A model generated the notes under the pieces. That model searched no databases. It saw only the letters and a list, made by a program, of their open reading frames with translations, and had not been told where the DNA came from. A stretch of DNA of 64,000 nucleotides from Firmicutes bacterium HGW-Firmicutes-2 (lineage in GTDB: Bacteria; Bacillota; Clostridia; Lachnospirales; Vallitaleaceae). The stretch is from NCBI GenBank assembly GCA_002841495.1, contig PGZV01000001.1, forward strand, positions 62,001 through 126,000, written 5' to 3'. Position 1 is the stretch's first letter. Every line of letters begins with the position of its first letter. The position numbers and the translations under genes were made by a program. This document shows, one piece after another, positions 36,209 through 45,845 of the stretch.

Positions 36209-37969
36209 ATGTTGAAGCATCATTTTTTTAAAAGACTTCAAGTACAAATTGCATTTTTTTATTTTATAGCCAGTCTGGTAACGGTTGTTCTGATTGGCTT
36301 TATTTTGTATTACAGCATATCCGGTATTGTACTGAATGAGACGTTAAAAAGTACAAGGATGGCTGTAGATAAGAGCGGAAGTGCTATAGAAGCCTATATT
36401 GACAAAATGAAAGATTTGACTAAGATTATTGCAGAGAACCCTTCAACCATAAGGTATCTTTCTGTTCAAAACTCTTTACCTCATGAGGCGCAGGATATTA
36501 ACCGTCTGATAGATACAGTTAGAGAAGGTGATTTATCCATTCAATCCATTATTGTTGTAGGTAAAGAAGGTCAGCTGATTTCTAACGAATCTAGCCTAGA
36601 TATGAGTATGTCAGATGATATGATGAAAGAACTTTGGTATCTATCTGCTATTGATTCAGGGACCATGCCAACCCTTACATCTGCTAGGATGCAAGGATTT
36701 GACATGGATAAGATGAACTGGGTAATTTCATTAAGTAGGGAAATAAAAGATCGTAATGGAGAGAATTTAGGCGTTTTAGTTATTGATTTTAAGTATAGTG
36801 TTATCGAGGACTATTTAAAAGACATTAATCTAGGTGTGGAAGGTTATGCCTTTATTTTAAATAGCCAGCACGAAGTGGTCTATCATGAAGATACGACTTT
36901 TTTTGAAGATGAAAACAGAAAAAAAGATTTAGTTGAGATAAGCGCTATGACGCAAGGCTATGATCAAGAGATGAATCGACTCATTTATCAATATAACTTA
37001 AAAAACTCAGACTGGACCCTTGTGGGATTAGCATCTCTAGATGGTCTATCAGCGATAAGGCAGCAGTTAATTGAAACCATTTTTCTGGTGGGCTTAGTAG
37101 GTCTTGGCATATTGGTTATTAGTGCCACATTTATCGCCGGTCGGATTACCAACCCTATTAAAAAACTTGAAGGGGCCATGAGTGATATTGAGGAAGGATT
37201 AAAAGCGATTGTCATAGACGAACATGGTTGTTATGAAGCCCAAAGCTTAGCAAAACATTATAATGATATGATTGTAAAAATCAAAGCTTTAATGACCGAC
37301 ATCGCTCAACAAGAAAAATCTATAAGATCCTATGAACTGAATGTCCTTCATAGTCAAATTAACCCACATTTCCTATATAATACCTTAGATACCATTGTTT
37401 GGATGGGTGAGTTTGGGGATGGGGATAAAGTGGTGGAGATTACGAAGGCCTTGGCAAGGTTTTTTAGATTATCGTTAAGTGGTGGAAGTGAAACAACGAC
37501 CATATCAGGCGAGGTTGATCATGTACGACAATACCTCTTTATTCAGAAGGAACGCTACGGCAACCAGCTAAGTTATACAATATACGAGGAAGAAGGGCTT
37601 TCAGATATTGTCATACCCAAGATTATTCTGCAGCCCATTGTTGAAAATGCTATCTATCACGGTATAAGAAAACAAGACACCTCCGGCCATATTGACATAC
37701 GTGTTTTTAGAGAAGGAGAAGACATTATACTAGAAGTCCAAGATAATGGGTGTGGTTTTGATACAAGTAATCCCCAAAAATCTATGAAACCGCAAGAAGT
37801 CAAGTTGGGTGGCGTAGGTATTCAAAATGTGGATCAGAGGATTAAGCTCTATTATGGTAAGGATTACGGTTTAACCATAACATCAGACATGGGTCAAGGT
37901 ACACTTGTTCACATCCGAATTAGCAAAACACTTGGAGAAGATGGTTTAGTAGATAAGTTTAGTACATAA
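36209..37969 (+). CDS. Cache-domain sensor histidine kinase (YesM-like)
   Basis: A 586-aa membrane kinase paired with the upstream response regulator. Membrane segments at about 12-34 and 292-313 enclose an extracellular Cache region, with HAMP following at about 315-365. The His_kinase domain contains HSQINPHFLYNTLD and the ATPase domain has PIVENAIYHGIRK and DNGCGFD. The ligand is unknown; many homologues sense sugars or other small solutes with a binding protein. It is the second gene of the pair. Confidence 0.9.
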   Translation: MLKHHFFKRLQVQIAFFYFIASLVTVVLIGFILYYSISGIVLNETLKSTRMAVDKSGSAIEAYIDKMKDLTKIIAENPSTIRYLSVQNSLPHEAQDINRLIDTVREGDLSIQSIIVVGKEGQLISNESSLDMSMSDDMMKELWYLSAIDSGTMPTLTSARMQGFDMDKMNWVISLSREIKDRNGENLGVLVIDFKYSVIEDYLKDINLGVEGYAFILNSQHEVVYHEDTTFFEDENRKKDLVEISAMTQGYDQEMNRLIYQYNLKNSDWTLVGLASLDGLSAIRQQLIETIFLVGLVGLGILVISATFIAGRITNPIKKLEGAMSDIEEGLKAIVIDEHGCYEAQSLAKHYNDMIVKIKALMTDIAQQEKSIRSYELNVLHSQINPHFLYNTLDTIVWMGEFGDGDKVVEITKALARFFRLSLSGGSETTTISGEVDHVRQYLFIQKERYGNQLSYTIYEEEGLSDIVIPKIILQPIVENAIYHGIRKQDTSGHIDIRVFREGEDIILEVQDNGCGFDTSNPQKSMKPQEVKLGGVGIQNVDQRIKLYYGKDYGLTITSDMGQGTLVHIRISKTLGEDGLVDKFST

Positions 37970-37999
37970 GCATATTTTTATATAAATCAACAAAAAAAA

Positions 38000-38008
38000 T
38001 GGTATAAT
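38000..38008 (+). promoter_or_regulatory. Extended -10 promoter of the Cache diguanylate cyclase gene
   Basis: TGG-TATAAT lies about 55 nt upstream of the cyclase start. It suggests a transcript separate from the kinase pair. Confidence 0.5.
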
Positions 38009-38063
38009 ATTAAAAACTACATCAATAAGGTACTAACATTTGACGTAAAGAGGGAGACGACTC

Positions 38064-39851
38064 ATGAAATTACCATTTTCAAATAGGAAGCAATCTATAA
38101 GAGGGGATTTACTCCGACCTTTTATAATAAGTTTTTTATGCACCATGGTCTTGATGGCGGGTATGTTGATCATACAAAGTCAAAAAATGGTGGACCAAGT
38201 TTTGAATGAACTTCAAGGTGAAATGTTGACCATGTTAGATAGAGAACTCGACACACGCTTAGGCGAAGCCATGCGGTTAAGTCGTATATCTCATGATGCT
38301 ATGAAAAACAATATACTTAATATCCAAGATCAGCAAAACAGAGAACGTTTTTTTGCCATGATGGTTCAGAATTATCCGAATGTTACAATGTCCTTTGTTG
38401 GATTGCCAAATGGTGAATTTTACGGTGCCAGACGTAATAGTGACGGTAGTATCGATATCGGTCGTAACAATGCCTCCACTTCGGGGCATTCAGAATATTA
38501 TCGTATTGATGAATATGGAAGTGCAGATAGCTTAACTCAAGTATTTGAGAATTTTGATCCTAGGATAAGACCATGGTATACAAGTGCAGAGGCTTCTGAA
38601 AGTCTGGTATTTAGCTCGATATACAGCCATTTTTTATTTAAGGAGCCGACGATTACCGCAAGTCTTTCCTATTTTGAAGCGGAAGAACTGGTGGGTGTTT
38701 TTGGTGTTGATTTATTATTAACATGGTTAGGTGAATCTCTTAGAGAGCTCCCTATTGGAAACAATGGCCTGGTTTTTATAGTTGATAAGAATGAACAACT
38801 TGTAGCAACTACAACAGAAGATGAGATCTTTAGATTAGTAGATGACAAATCAGTAAATGTATCTATTCATGATGTTGACAATTCCGTGATTAACTCGATC
38901 TTATCAGCAAATCAACCATATAATGGAGATTTAATCATTAACAACAAACCCTATATGGTAGCCAAAATGAATTATATATATGAAAACCTGGATTGGGATA
39001 TTTATATCGCACTCATGAAAGATGATTTTCTTGAAGACTTAAAAATCACATTAGCATGGACCCTTGTACTGGTAGCCTTCATTACGGCATTGTTTATAGC
39101 AGGCACAGTCGTCATCGTCAAACGTATTGTTGACCCGATTATCAAGCTTAATGATGCAACTAAAAAACTAGAGCAAGGCATTTATGTCGAATTGGATATG
39201 GATCATCATAAAAATGAGATCTATGAATTAAATAATAGCTTTAATAGTATGGGACAACAAATCATACATCATCTGGAAATCCTTGAAGAAGAAGTAGCTG
39301 CGCGTACAAAAGAACTTGAGGAGAAGAATCAAAAACTAAAGGACCTATCCTATACGGATCAACTCCTTCATATTGGTAATCGTAGGCGATTTGATGAGAG
39401 TGGCAGCTTTATGTTAGAGCTGGCCAATCGTAGTGCCTTATCATTTACCATCATGATGCTTGATATTGATGACTTTAAGGTTTTCAATGATACTTATGGA
39501 CATGTAGAAGGTGACAACTGCCTGATTACAATTGCTGCATCTATGCATGACAGTCTTAATAGAAAAACAGACCTATTGGCCCGTTATGGTGGTGAAGAGT
39601 TTGTTGTAGCAATTACACATCTGACGAAGGAACAAGCCGTAGAAAGGGCAGAGCACATAAGGAAAGCGATAGAAGACTTAAAGATAAAAAATATAAACAC
39701 CGAAACAGGGTTTATCACCGTGAGTGTTGGTATTGCCTATGTAGCAGAGCATCAGGATCTGACCCTTGAAGATCTGGTTATAGCTGCAGACCAGGCTATG
39801 TACACAGCAAAAGTAAGCGGAAAAAATAGATGTGAGATAAAGGTACTCTAG
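38064..39851 (+). CDS. Cache-HAMP diguanylate cyclase
   Basis: A 595-aa membrane enzyme predicted to make c-di-GMP from two GTP. A membrane segment at about 17-35 and another near 333-354 flank an extracellular Cache domain (NFDPRIRPWYTSA). HAMP, a short coiled coil and a GGDEF domain (about 425-595) follow. The active site is RYGGEEF. The inhibitory I-site RKTD lies exactly five residues before it, so product feedback is likely retained. No EAL domain is present. Confidence 0.92.
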   Translation: MKLPFSNRKQSIRGDLLRPFIISFLCTMVLMAGMLIIQSQKMVDQVLNELQGEMLTMLDRELDTRLGEAMRLSRISHDAMKNNILNIQDQQNRERFFAMMVQNYPNVTMSFVGLPNGEFYGARRNSDGSIDIGRNNASTSGHSEYYRIDEYGSADSLTQVFENFDPRIRPWYTSAEASESLVFSSIYSHFLFKEPTITASLSYFEAEELVGVFGVDLLLTWLGESLRELPIGNNGLVFIVDKNEQLVATTTEDEIFRLVDDKSVNVSIHDVDNSVINSILSANQPYNGDLIINNKPYMVAKMNYIYENLDWDIYIALMKDDFLEDLKITLAWTLVLVAFITALFIAGTVVIVKRIVDPIIKLNDATKKLEQGIYVELDMDHHKNEIYELNNSFNSMGQQIIHHLEILEEEVAARTKELEEKNQKLKDLSYTDQLLHIGNRRRFDESGSFMLELANRSALSFTIMMLDIDDFKVFNDTYGHVEGDNCLITIAASMHDSLNRKTDLLARYGGEEFVVAITHLTKEQAVERAEHIRKAIEDLKIKNINTETGFITVSVGIAYVAEHQDLTLEDLVIAADQAMYTAKVSGKNRCEIKVL

Positions 39852-39877
39852 ATGCTTTTAAGATTTTTAGATAGATA

Positions 39878-41116
39878 TTAGATTGTACTGAGTTTCACTT
39901 TGAAAGTTGTAGATACACCTTCTATGGAAGAAACGGAAATCTTACCATTATGTTGGTCGATGATGGACTTTGCTATTGCTAGACCAAGGCCATATCCGCC
40001 ACTGGACCTTGTCCTTGATGAATCTACACGGTAAAAACGATCGAAAATCCTATCCATATGTTCTTTGGGTATACCTTCGCCGGTATTGGTGACAGTGAAG
40101 ACAGCATGTTGATTGTGTCGTTCTAAGTTAAGCTGAATGGTGCCTTTTTCAGAAGTATATTTAATAGCATTATCCAGTAGTATCATGATGACTTGAACGA
40201 TTTGTTGGTGATTACCATAGATTTTTATAGAGGACTCAAGCTGATGTTTCAGCTTGAGTCCTTTTTCATAGAGAATGGCTTCCATAGATAAAAGTGTACT
40301 TTCAATCATTTTACTTAGGTCAAAAACGTCGAAAATCTGTTTTGGATTAGACTGGTCCATTTGAGTTAGAAACAGTAAGTCATGAATTAGAAGATCCATT
40401 CTTTGGGTCTCGGATTGTATATGTTTAAGCCATTTCATTTCATCAACTATGGTTGATGCTTGGTTGTCAATGAGTACATCAACATTTGTGTTGATAATTG
40501 CGAGTGGGGTTTTCAGTTCGTGAGACGCATCACCAACGAACTGCTTTTGTTTTTCATAGGCCTCTTTTACAGGAAGTATGGAGCGGTCCGTTAGAAAGCG
40601 ACTGATGAGGAAGATGAAAAATAGCATAATGAATGCCGCAACCAAAAAAGTGTAGATTAATCTAGTAAGTACTGCATATTGACTGGTGACATCTAAAAAA
40701 ACCAATTTGTAACCGACATTGTTGGGCATCACCAAATAAGCCCATTTACTACCATCAAATTCTATGACTTTTGAGGGATGTTCTTTTAATAACGCCTTTA
40801 TAGCTGTATCATAAAAAGTATTTTCAGCCTCAAAAAAACTGATGGTACGAAGTAATTGCCATTGATCGTTAACAAAAAGAACAAAGGACAGGGAGCGATG
40901 CTGCTCTAAGTTAGAGGGTCCGGGCCGAGTAGATTCGGAAGAAGGACGATTATTGCCAAATTCTTGAAAATCAGCAACTCGATGGAGCTCCATATCAATA
41001 CGGTTCCTAACATCATTATAAGTGAAGATGAAAATAGCAAAAAAGCCACTGACCATCAAAATGGTAATGATGAGAAGGTTCATTAAGATGAGTCTACTTC
41101 TTAGTTTTTCAAACAT
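39878..41116 (-). CDS. Sensor histidine kinase of an OmpR-type system
   Basis: A 412-aa membrane kinase with membrane segments at about 11-31 and 152-172, an extracellular region between them, HisKA at about 190-250 (VGDASHELKTPLAII) and a HATPase domain with DNAIKYT, NTGEGIP and GYGLGLAIAKS. There is no clear HAMP. It begins 1 base from the response regulator gene, its partner. Both are divergent from the polyphosphate/CotH operon. Confidence 0.9.
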   Translation of the reverse strand: MFEKLRSRLILMNLLIITILMVSGFFAIFIFTYNDVRNRIDMELHRVADFQEFGNNRPSSESTRPGPSNLEQHRSLSFVLFVNDQWQLLRTISFFEAENTFYDTAIKALLKEHPSKVIEFDGSKWAYLVMPNNVGYKLVFLDVTSQYAVLTRLIYTFLVAAFIMLFFIFLISRFLTDRSILPVKEAYEKQKQFVGDASHELKTPLAIINTNVDVLIDNQASTIVDEMKWLKHIQSETQRMDLLIHDLLFLTQMDQSNPKQIFDVFDLSKMIESTLLSMEAILYEKGLKLKHQLESSIKIYGNHQQIVQVIMILLDNAIKYTSEKGTIQLNLERHNQHAVFTVTNTGEGIPKEHMDRIFDRFYRVDSSRTRSSGGYGLGLAIAKSIIDQHNGKISVSSIEGVSTTFKVKLSTI

Positions 41117-41791
41117 TTAATGCACCTCCAAAGTATAACCGACACCCCGCAAAGTATGAATAGATACAGTTGAACCAACAAAAATCAGTTTTTTTCTTAA
41201 AAAAGAGATGTAGACCTCAACATGGTTGTGCTCAGCATCCGTATCAAACCCCCAAAGTTTTTCCAAAATGCTTTCCTTAGAAGTCACCATGCCTTTCCTA
41301 AGAATTAGGAATTCGAGAAGCTGATATTCCCTTAAGGTCATTTTGACTTCACTCTGGTCTTTGGTGAGTTTAAGGGTGTTTGGATCCAACTTGAGATCAC
41401 CATATGTCAGACCATGATCCATAGGAATCTCACCTTTTCTCCGAGATAAGACACGTATTCTGGCGAGAAGCTCTTCAGAGGCAAAAGGTTTGATAAGATA
41501 ATCATCGGCACCGCTATCGAGACCTTCAACACGCTGAGAAACCTCACCACGAGCTGTAAGAAGGAGTACAGGTGTATGCATACCTTCTTTTCTTAGATGT
41601 TTAAGAACGGTCAATCCATCCATTTTAGGCAACATGATATCCAGTAAGATGACATCGTATATTTGACTTAAACAATAGTCTAGACCGGCTTCTCCATCAT
41701 GGACCATGTCAACGGAATAATTGTTTTTCTTAAGAATATGAAGGAGTGCCTCAGCAAGAGATACTTCATCCTCAATAATCAGAATGCGCAT
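41117..41791 (-). CDS. OmpR-family response regulator
   Basis: A 224-aa regulator with receiver (IEDE, phospho-acceptor VILLDIMLPKMDG, lysine in YLIKPF) and a C-terminal winged helix (MTLREYQLLEFLI, ESILEKLWGFDTD, IHTLRGVGYTLE). It is transcribed with the kinase downstream. The divergent promoter gap holds AAGGTT direct repeats with 11-nt period on both strands, typical of sites for this protein family, so it probably controls itself and the polyphosphate/CotH genes. Confidence 0.93.
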   Translation of the reverse strand: MRILIIEDEVSLAEALLHILKKNNYSVDMVHDGEAGLDYCLSQIYDVILLDIMLPKMDGLTVLKHLRKEGMHTPVLLLTARGEVSQRVEGLDSGADDYLIKPFASEELLARIRVLSRRKGEIPMDHGLTYGDLKLDPNTLKLTKDQSEVKMTLREYQLLEFLILRKGMVTSKESILEKLWGFDTDAEHNHVEVYISFLRKKLIFVGSTVSIHTLRGVGYTLEVH

Positions 41792-41864
41792 GATGGTTTT
41801 CCTCTTCTTTCATATGAAATATAAGCGCTTAACTTTCACTTAGTATATCATATTTTAGAATACA

Positions 41865-41919
41865 AACCTTGAATCAACCTTAAAATCTATAGAAAGTAGG
41901 TTAAGGTTAGGTTAAGGTT
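41865..41919. promoter_or_regulatory. Two-armed OmpR-type operator in the divergent gap
   Basis: AACCTT occurs at 41865 and 41876 (11-nt period). TTAAGGT occurs at 41901 and 41912 (11-nt period). The two 19-nt arms, 41865-41883 and 41901-41919, are inverted copies differing only in the central 5 bases, with 17 nt between them. Head-to-tail repeats with 11-nt spacing are the usual target of OmpR-family dimers. Confidence 0.72.
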
Positions 41920-41960
41920 TTTGTTTTAGAATGGGTTCATAACATGAAAGGAGAGATGAA

Positions 41961-42650
41961 ATGCATAATCGAAAATACCGTCATGAGTTAAAACATCCTA
42001 TTAATGAATTTGATGTCATAGGGTTGATAACAAGACTAAGCCATGTAGCAAAGCCGGATAGTCATGGCGACTCAGAAGGCACCTACCAAGTCAGGACCCT
42101 TTACTTTGATAATCTCTATGATAAGGCTTTGATGGAAAAGGTCAATGGCGTCCCTTCAAGGGAAAAATTCAGAATAAGATACTATGGTGAGGATTTGTCC
42201 CTCATAAAACTAGAAAAAAAGAGTAAGTATAGGGGTCTTTGTCACAAAACATCAGCACCCTTAACCCAGGATCAGTGTCAGAACCTACTTAAAGGGAACC
42301 TGGATTTTTTAATGGAAAGTTCTATGGATTTACATAGAGAGCTATATGCAAAGATGCGTAGTCAGCAACTAACCCCTAAAAGCATTGTGGATTACACCAG
42401 AAGGGCTTTCACATATTCGGCAGGGAATGTTCGTATTACCATAGACCGTAATATTAGAGGCAGCGATCAGGTACAGAAATTTTTAGATCCGACGTTTAAC
42501 GGAAAAGCCATCATTCATGACATCATTCTAGAGGTCAAGTATGATCATTTTTTACCACATATTATGGCATCAGCAACACAGATGCCCAACAGACAAGCAG
42601 TGGCTTTTTCAAAATACGCCACGTGCAGAACTAAAGGAGAATATATATGA
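41961..42650 (+). CDS. VTC-domain polyphosphate polymerase
   Basis: A 229-aa cytoplasmic protein of the VTC/CYTH tunnel type that in eukaryotes makes polyphosphate from ATP. The basic residues of the active tunnel are seen in YRHELKHPI, VRTLYFDN, KFRIRYYG, IKLEKKSKYRG and VRITIDRNI. It overlaps the DUF4956 gene by 4 bases. In bacteria this gene commonly lies with DUF4956 and CotH genes, as here. Whether it makes polyphosphate or another phosphopolymer is untested. Confidence 0.87.
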   Translation: MHNRKYRHELKHPINEFDVIGLITRLSHVAKPDSHGDSEGTYQVRTLYFDNLYDKALMEKVNGVPSREKFRIRYYGEDLSLIKLEKKSKYRGLCHKTSAPLTQDQCQNLLKGNLDFLMESSMDLHRELYAKMRSQQLTPKSIVDYTRRAFTYSAGNVRITIDRNIRGSDQVQKFLDPTFNGKAIIHDIILEVKYDHFLPHIMASATQMPNRQAVAFSKYATCRTKGEYI

Positions 42651-43315
42651 CATTTCAAGATGTTTTTAAAAGTAGTTTTTTAGAAAAGGCAGCAACGTTT
42701 TCACTTATGGATGTAGCGCTTGCTATGGTGGTATCTCTATGCTTAGGCCTCATTATTTTTTATGTGTATAAGATGACGTTTACAGGTGTTATGTACTCAG
42801 CCTCTTTTGGGGTATCCCTTATAGCCATGACCTTAATTACTACTCTTATCATTCTAGCTGTTACATCAAATATTATTTTATCCCTTGGTATGGTAGGCGC
42901 CTTATCTATTGTACGATTCAGAACGGCCGTCAAGGAATCACTGGATATTGCTTTTTTATTCTGGTCTATTTCAGTTGGTATTGTTACAGGTGCCGGTCTT
43001 ATTCCACTTGGCATCATTGGTTCCATATTCATCGGTATTGTACTGTTGATCTTTGTAAATCGGAAAGGCGCGGACGCACCTTATTTAATCGTTGTCAATT
43101 GTTTGGAAGACATGGCAGAAACAGAAGTCTTATCTCTTATTAAATCTAAAACTAAGAAGCATTTGATGAAAGCAAAAACGGTATCCAGAAATGGTATTGA
43201 GTTAACTGTAGAAGTACGGTTACTAGATATGAACGCCAGTCTGGTCAATGAACTGTTGTTAATTAACAACGTAGAAAACGCTATATTGGTGAGTTACAAC
43301 GGTGAATATTTATAG
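42647..43315 (+). CDS. DUF4956 membrane protein
   Basis: A 222-aa membrane protein with about four membrane segments in its N-terminal two thirds and the conserved LGMVGALSIVRFRTAVKES at about 85-103. The C-terminal roughly 75 residues are a soluble alpha/beta domain. The function is unknown, but it regularly occurs between VTC-type polymerase and CotH genes and may act as a membrane partner or exporter for their product. It overlaps the polymerase gene by 4 bases and lies 15 bases before the CotH gene. Confidence 0.86.
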   Translation: MTFQDVFKSSFLEKAATFSLMDVALAMVVSLCLGLIIFYVYKMTFTGVMYSASFGVSLIAMTLITTLIILAVTSNIILSLGMVGALSIVRFRTAVKESLDIAFLFWSISVGIVTGAGLIPLGIIGSIFIGIVLLIFVNRKGADAPYLIVVNCLEDMAETEVLSLIKSKTKKHLMKAKTVSRNGIELTVEVRLLDMNASLVNELLLINNVENAILVSYNGEYL

Positions 43316-43330
43316 AAGGGAGGCAATTTT

Positions 43331-44956
43331 GTGATCAAAAGTAAATACATACACTGGGTTGTCATGATGGCCACTGTAGTGGTCCTTGGCATAAGTACAT
43401 TATTGATCGGTTATGCTTCTGATACTACAGTTACCGAAGGTATGACCATGGGTTATTCCAATTTTATTTTTAACGGTGACGTCATTAGTCTAAATATCAT
43501 TGCCGACCCAATAGCATGGTCAACAATGCTTGAAAATGCGACGGCAGAAACTTATATCATGGTCGATGTGGTGATTAACGGAAAAGAAATAAAAAATGTA
43601 GGGATACGCCCAAAAGGCAATTCAAGTCTATCACAAGTGGCTAGGGATGATACCACAGATAGATTTAGTTTTAGGATAAAGTTTGATCAGTATATTAAAG
43701 GTCAAACGTTTATGGGCCTAGATGCTATGGTCATCAATAACATGATTGGTGATAACAGCTATATGAAAGAATACTTGTCTTATGACATCATGGCGTATAT
43801 GGAAGTGGAGACGCCTTTGTACGGCTTCACAGATGTTTTTGTCAATGGTGAGGCATGGGGTTTTTACCTGGCAATAGAATTATACGATGATAGCTATCAA
43901 AGCCGAGTATATGGAAATACAAGTGGCAATCTATATAATGTTAAATCCATGGACATAGGTGGTAATCAGATGGATGCCAATCAAGCCCAAAGGCCTCAAG
44001 GTGATGTATTTTCGAGTGATCCTGCTGCCTTTATGAATCCGGATATGCTGAATGCACGAACTAGAGAGGGGGTAGCTTTAGATGGCTTTAAACCGGAAAG
44101 AGGTGAAGCAGTTGAAGGAAGAGAAGGCATAGTAGGAAGAGGAGGCATGGGTATGGGTAATCGGGGGAACACCGGTGGTGATCTTCAATATTCAGATGAT
44201 TTGATTACCAGCTATGCTGCAATATTTGAAAATGGTGTTGGAAAAATTGGAGAAAGCGATCAGAAAAAGGTCATAGAAGCATTGAAGCATCTGAATGAAG
44301 GCGAGGTACTAGAAGCATATTGGGACGTAGATGCCATCTTAAGATATATGGCTGCTCATACAGTGGTGGTGAATCTGGATAGTTATAGTTCTAATATGGC
44401 ACAAAACTTCTATCTATACGAAAAAGACGGGGTGCTAACTATTTTACCTTGGGACTATAATTTAGCTTTTGGCGGGTTTTCATCCAACAGTATGACAGAG
44501 GTTGTTAATTTCCCAATAGACACACCGGTTAGTGGCGTAACCATGGAAGAACGTCCTCTCTTTAATATCTTATTAAGCCAAGAAGCTTATAAAGCAACCT
44601 ATCATGAATACTTAAATGCGATTGTTTCAGATTACTTTCAAGAAGATCAATGGGCAAAGAAGATTGAAACACTTGATCAGCTAATTGGCGCTTATGTAGA
44701 AAAGGACCCGACTGCTTTTTGTACCTATGAGGCATATAAAAAGGCAATAGATACACTAACGACTCTAGGGACGCTTCGAAGTGAAAGTATCCTTGGACAG
44801 CTTGAAGGCACGATTCCATCAACCAATGAAACTCAGGAAACTGCAAAAGAGAAATTGATACAGGCAGATACTTTATCTTTGGAAGATCTAGGAAGTATGG
44901 GTGGTGGTAGAAATTCAGGTAAAATGGCAATATTTGACCAAGTGGAAATGGATTGA
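43331..44956 (+). CDS. CotH-family secreted protein kinase-like protein
   Basis: A 541-aa exported protein with an N-terminal signal or anchor (about 6-28) and CotH motifs: VGIRPKGNSSL, a short segment DNSYMKEYLSYDIM, VFVNGEAWGFYLAIE and the metal-binding ILPWDYNLAFGG. A Gly/Arg/Met-rich insert lies at about 255-285. CotH proteins are atypical kinases that phosphorylate spore-coat or surface proteins. The gene uses a GTG start with GGGAGG about 7 nt upstream. Substrate unknown; the secreted proteins encoded nearby are candidates (inference). Confidence 0.87.
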   Translation: MIKSKYIHWVVMMATVVVLGISTLLIGYASDTTVTEGMTMGYSNFIFNGDVISLNIIADPIAWSTMLENATAETYIMVDVVINGKEIKNVGIRPKGNSSLSQVARDDTTDRFSFRIKFDQYIKGQTFMGLDAMVINNMIGDNSYMKEYLSYDIMAYMEVETPLYGFTDVFVNGEAWGFYLAIELYDDSYQSRVYGNTSGNLYNVKSMDIGGNQMDANQAQRPQGDVFSSDPAAFMNPDMLNARTREGVALDGFKPERGEAVEGREGIVGRGGMGMGNRGNTGGDLQYSDDLITSYAAIFENGVGKIGESDQKKVIEALKHLNEGEVLEAYWDVDAILRYMAAHTVVVNLDSYSSNMAQNFYLYEKDGVLTILPWDYNLAFGGFSSNSMTEVVNFPIDTPVSGVTMEERPLFNILLSQEAYKATYHEYLNAIVSDYFQEDQWAKKIETLDQLIGAYVEKDPTAFCTYEAYKKAIDTLTTLGTLRSESILGQLEGTIPSTNETQETAKEKLIQADTLSLEDLGSMGGGRNSGKMAIFDQVEMD

Positions 44957-44961
44957 CGTAA

Positions 44962-45645
44962 TTACTCTATTTTATAACCATAGCCCCATACCGTAATAAT
45001 ATCCATTTCACTGGAAGCTGCAGCCAGTTTTTTTCGTAAACGCTTGATGACATCATCCACTAAACGACCCTCACCATCATATTCATATCCCCAGACTTTT
45101 TCCAGAATGTGATTTCGGCTAAAAGCCATAAGCGGGTTTTCCATGAAGAGACACAGGATATCAAACTCTTTAACGGTTAAGTTAAGATCTGTATCATTGA
45201 CTTTGACATAACGGTTAAGTACAGATAAGGTGATGTTTTTTATGACCATAAGCTCTCTACTGTGATGCCCATTAGTAGGATTATTATCCAGCCTTCTGAA
45301 AATATTTTTGATTCTGGCTAATAATTCTCTTGGGCTAAAGGGCTTAGGTAAATAATCATCAGCGCCAACCTCGAGTCCGATGATGCGATCCATTTCTTCA
45401 CCTCTTGCCGATATGAAGATAATCGGAATATCATAGGACTTACGGATTTTTTTACACAGTTCGATACCATCAATGCCGGGCATCATAATATCTAAGATAA
45501 TTAAGTCAGGAGACAGTCGGTTTATTTCTGATAGAACATGAGTAGGATCAGAAAAATCCGTCACCTTATAGTCCTCTTTTTCAAGATATTTTTTTATGAG
45601 AAGACGAATTTCTTTGTCGTCATCAACGGTAAATATATGTTTCAT
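44962..45645 (-). CDS. OmpR-family response regulator
   Basis: A 227-aa regulator with receiver (VDDDKEI, phospho-acceptor LIILDIMMPGIDG, lysine in YLPKPF) and a winged-helix domain (LNLTVKEFDILCLFM, ITVWGYGYKIE). It ends 5 bases from the convergent CotH gene. Its probable partner kinase is at 46708 on the other strand, with a secreted protein gene between, an unusual split arrangement. Confidence 0.92.
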   Translation of the reverse strand: MKHIFTVDDDKEIRLLIKKYLEKEDYKVTDFSDPTHVLSEINRLSPDLIILDIMMPGIDGIELCKKIRKSYDIPIIFISARGEEMDRIIGLEVGADDYLPKPFSPRELLARIKNIFRRLDNNPTNGHHSRELMVIKNITLSVLNRYVKVNDTDLNLTVKEFDILCLFMENPLMAFSRNHILEKVWGYEYDGEGRLVDDVIKRLRKKLAAASSEMDIITVWGYGYKIE

Positions 45646-45759
45646 AATCGAACCTCCCTGTAGCGTATATTATATCAGAATACTCATTAGCACCGTGTAT
45701 TATTGGTAATGTTTCACTACTAACTATAATAACCCTTTTTACATTCAGTCACAACAAAT

Positions 45760-45776
45760 CATACACATTTCATACA
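45760..45776. promoter_or_regulatory. Candidate OmpR-type binding repeats upstream of the secreted protein
   Basis: CATACA at 45760 and 45771 are direct repeats with 11-nt period, and a third weaker TACATC follows. They lie in the divergent gap between the response regulator gene (44962-45645) and the secreted protein gene. This spacing fits binding by that regulator. Confidence 0.5.
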
Positions 45777-45845
45777 TTTATACATCTGTTTTACCTACTT
45801 ATAAGTGTAAACTGAATACATCAATAAAGACAAGGAGTGATACAA

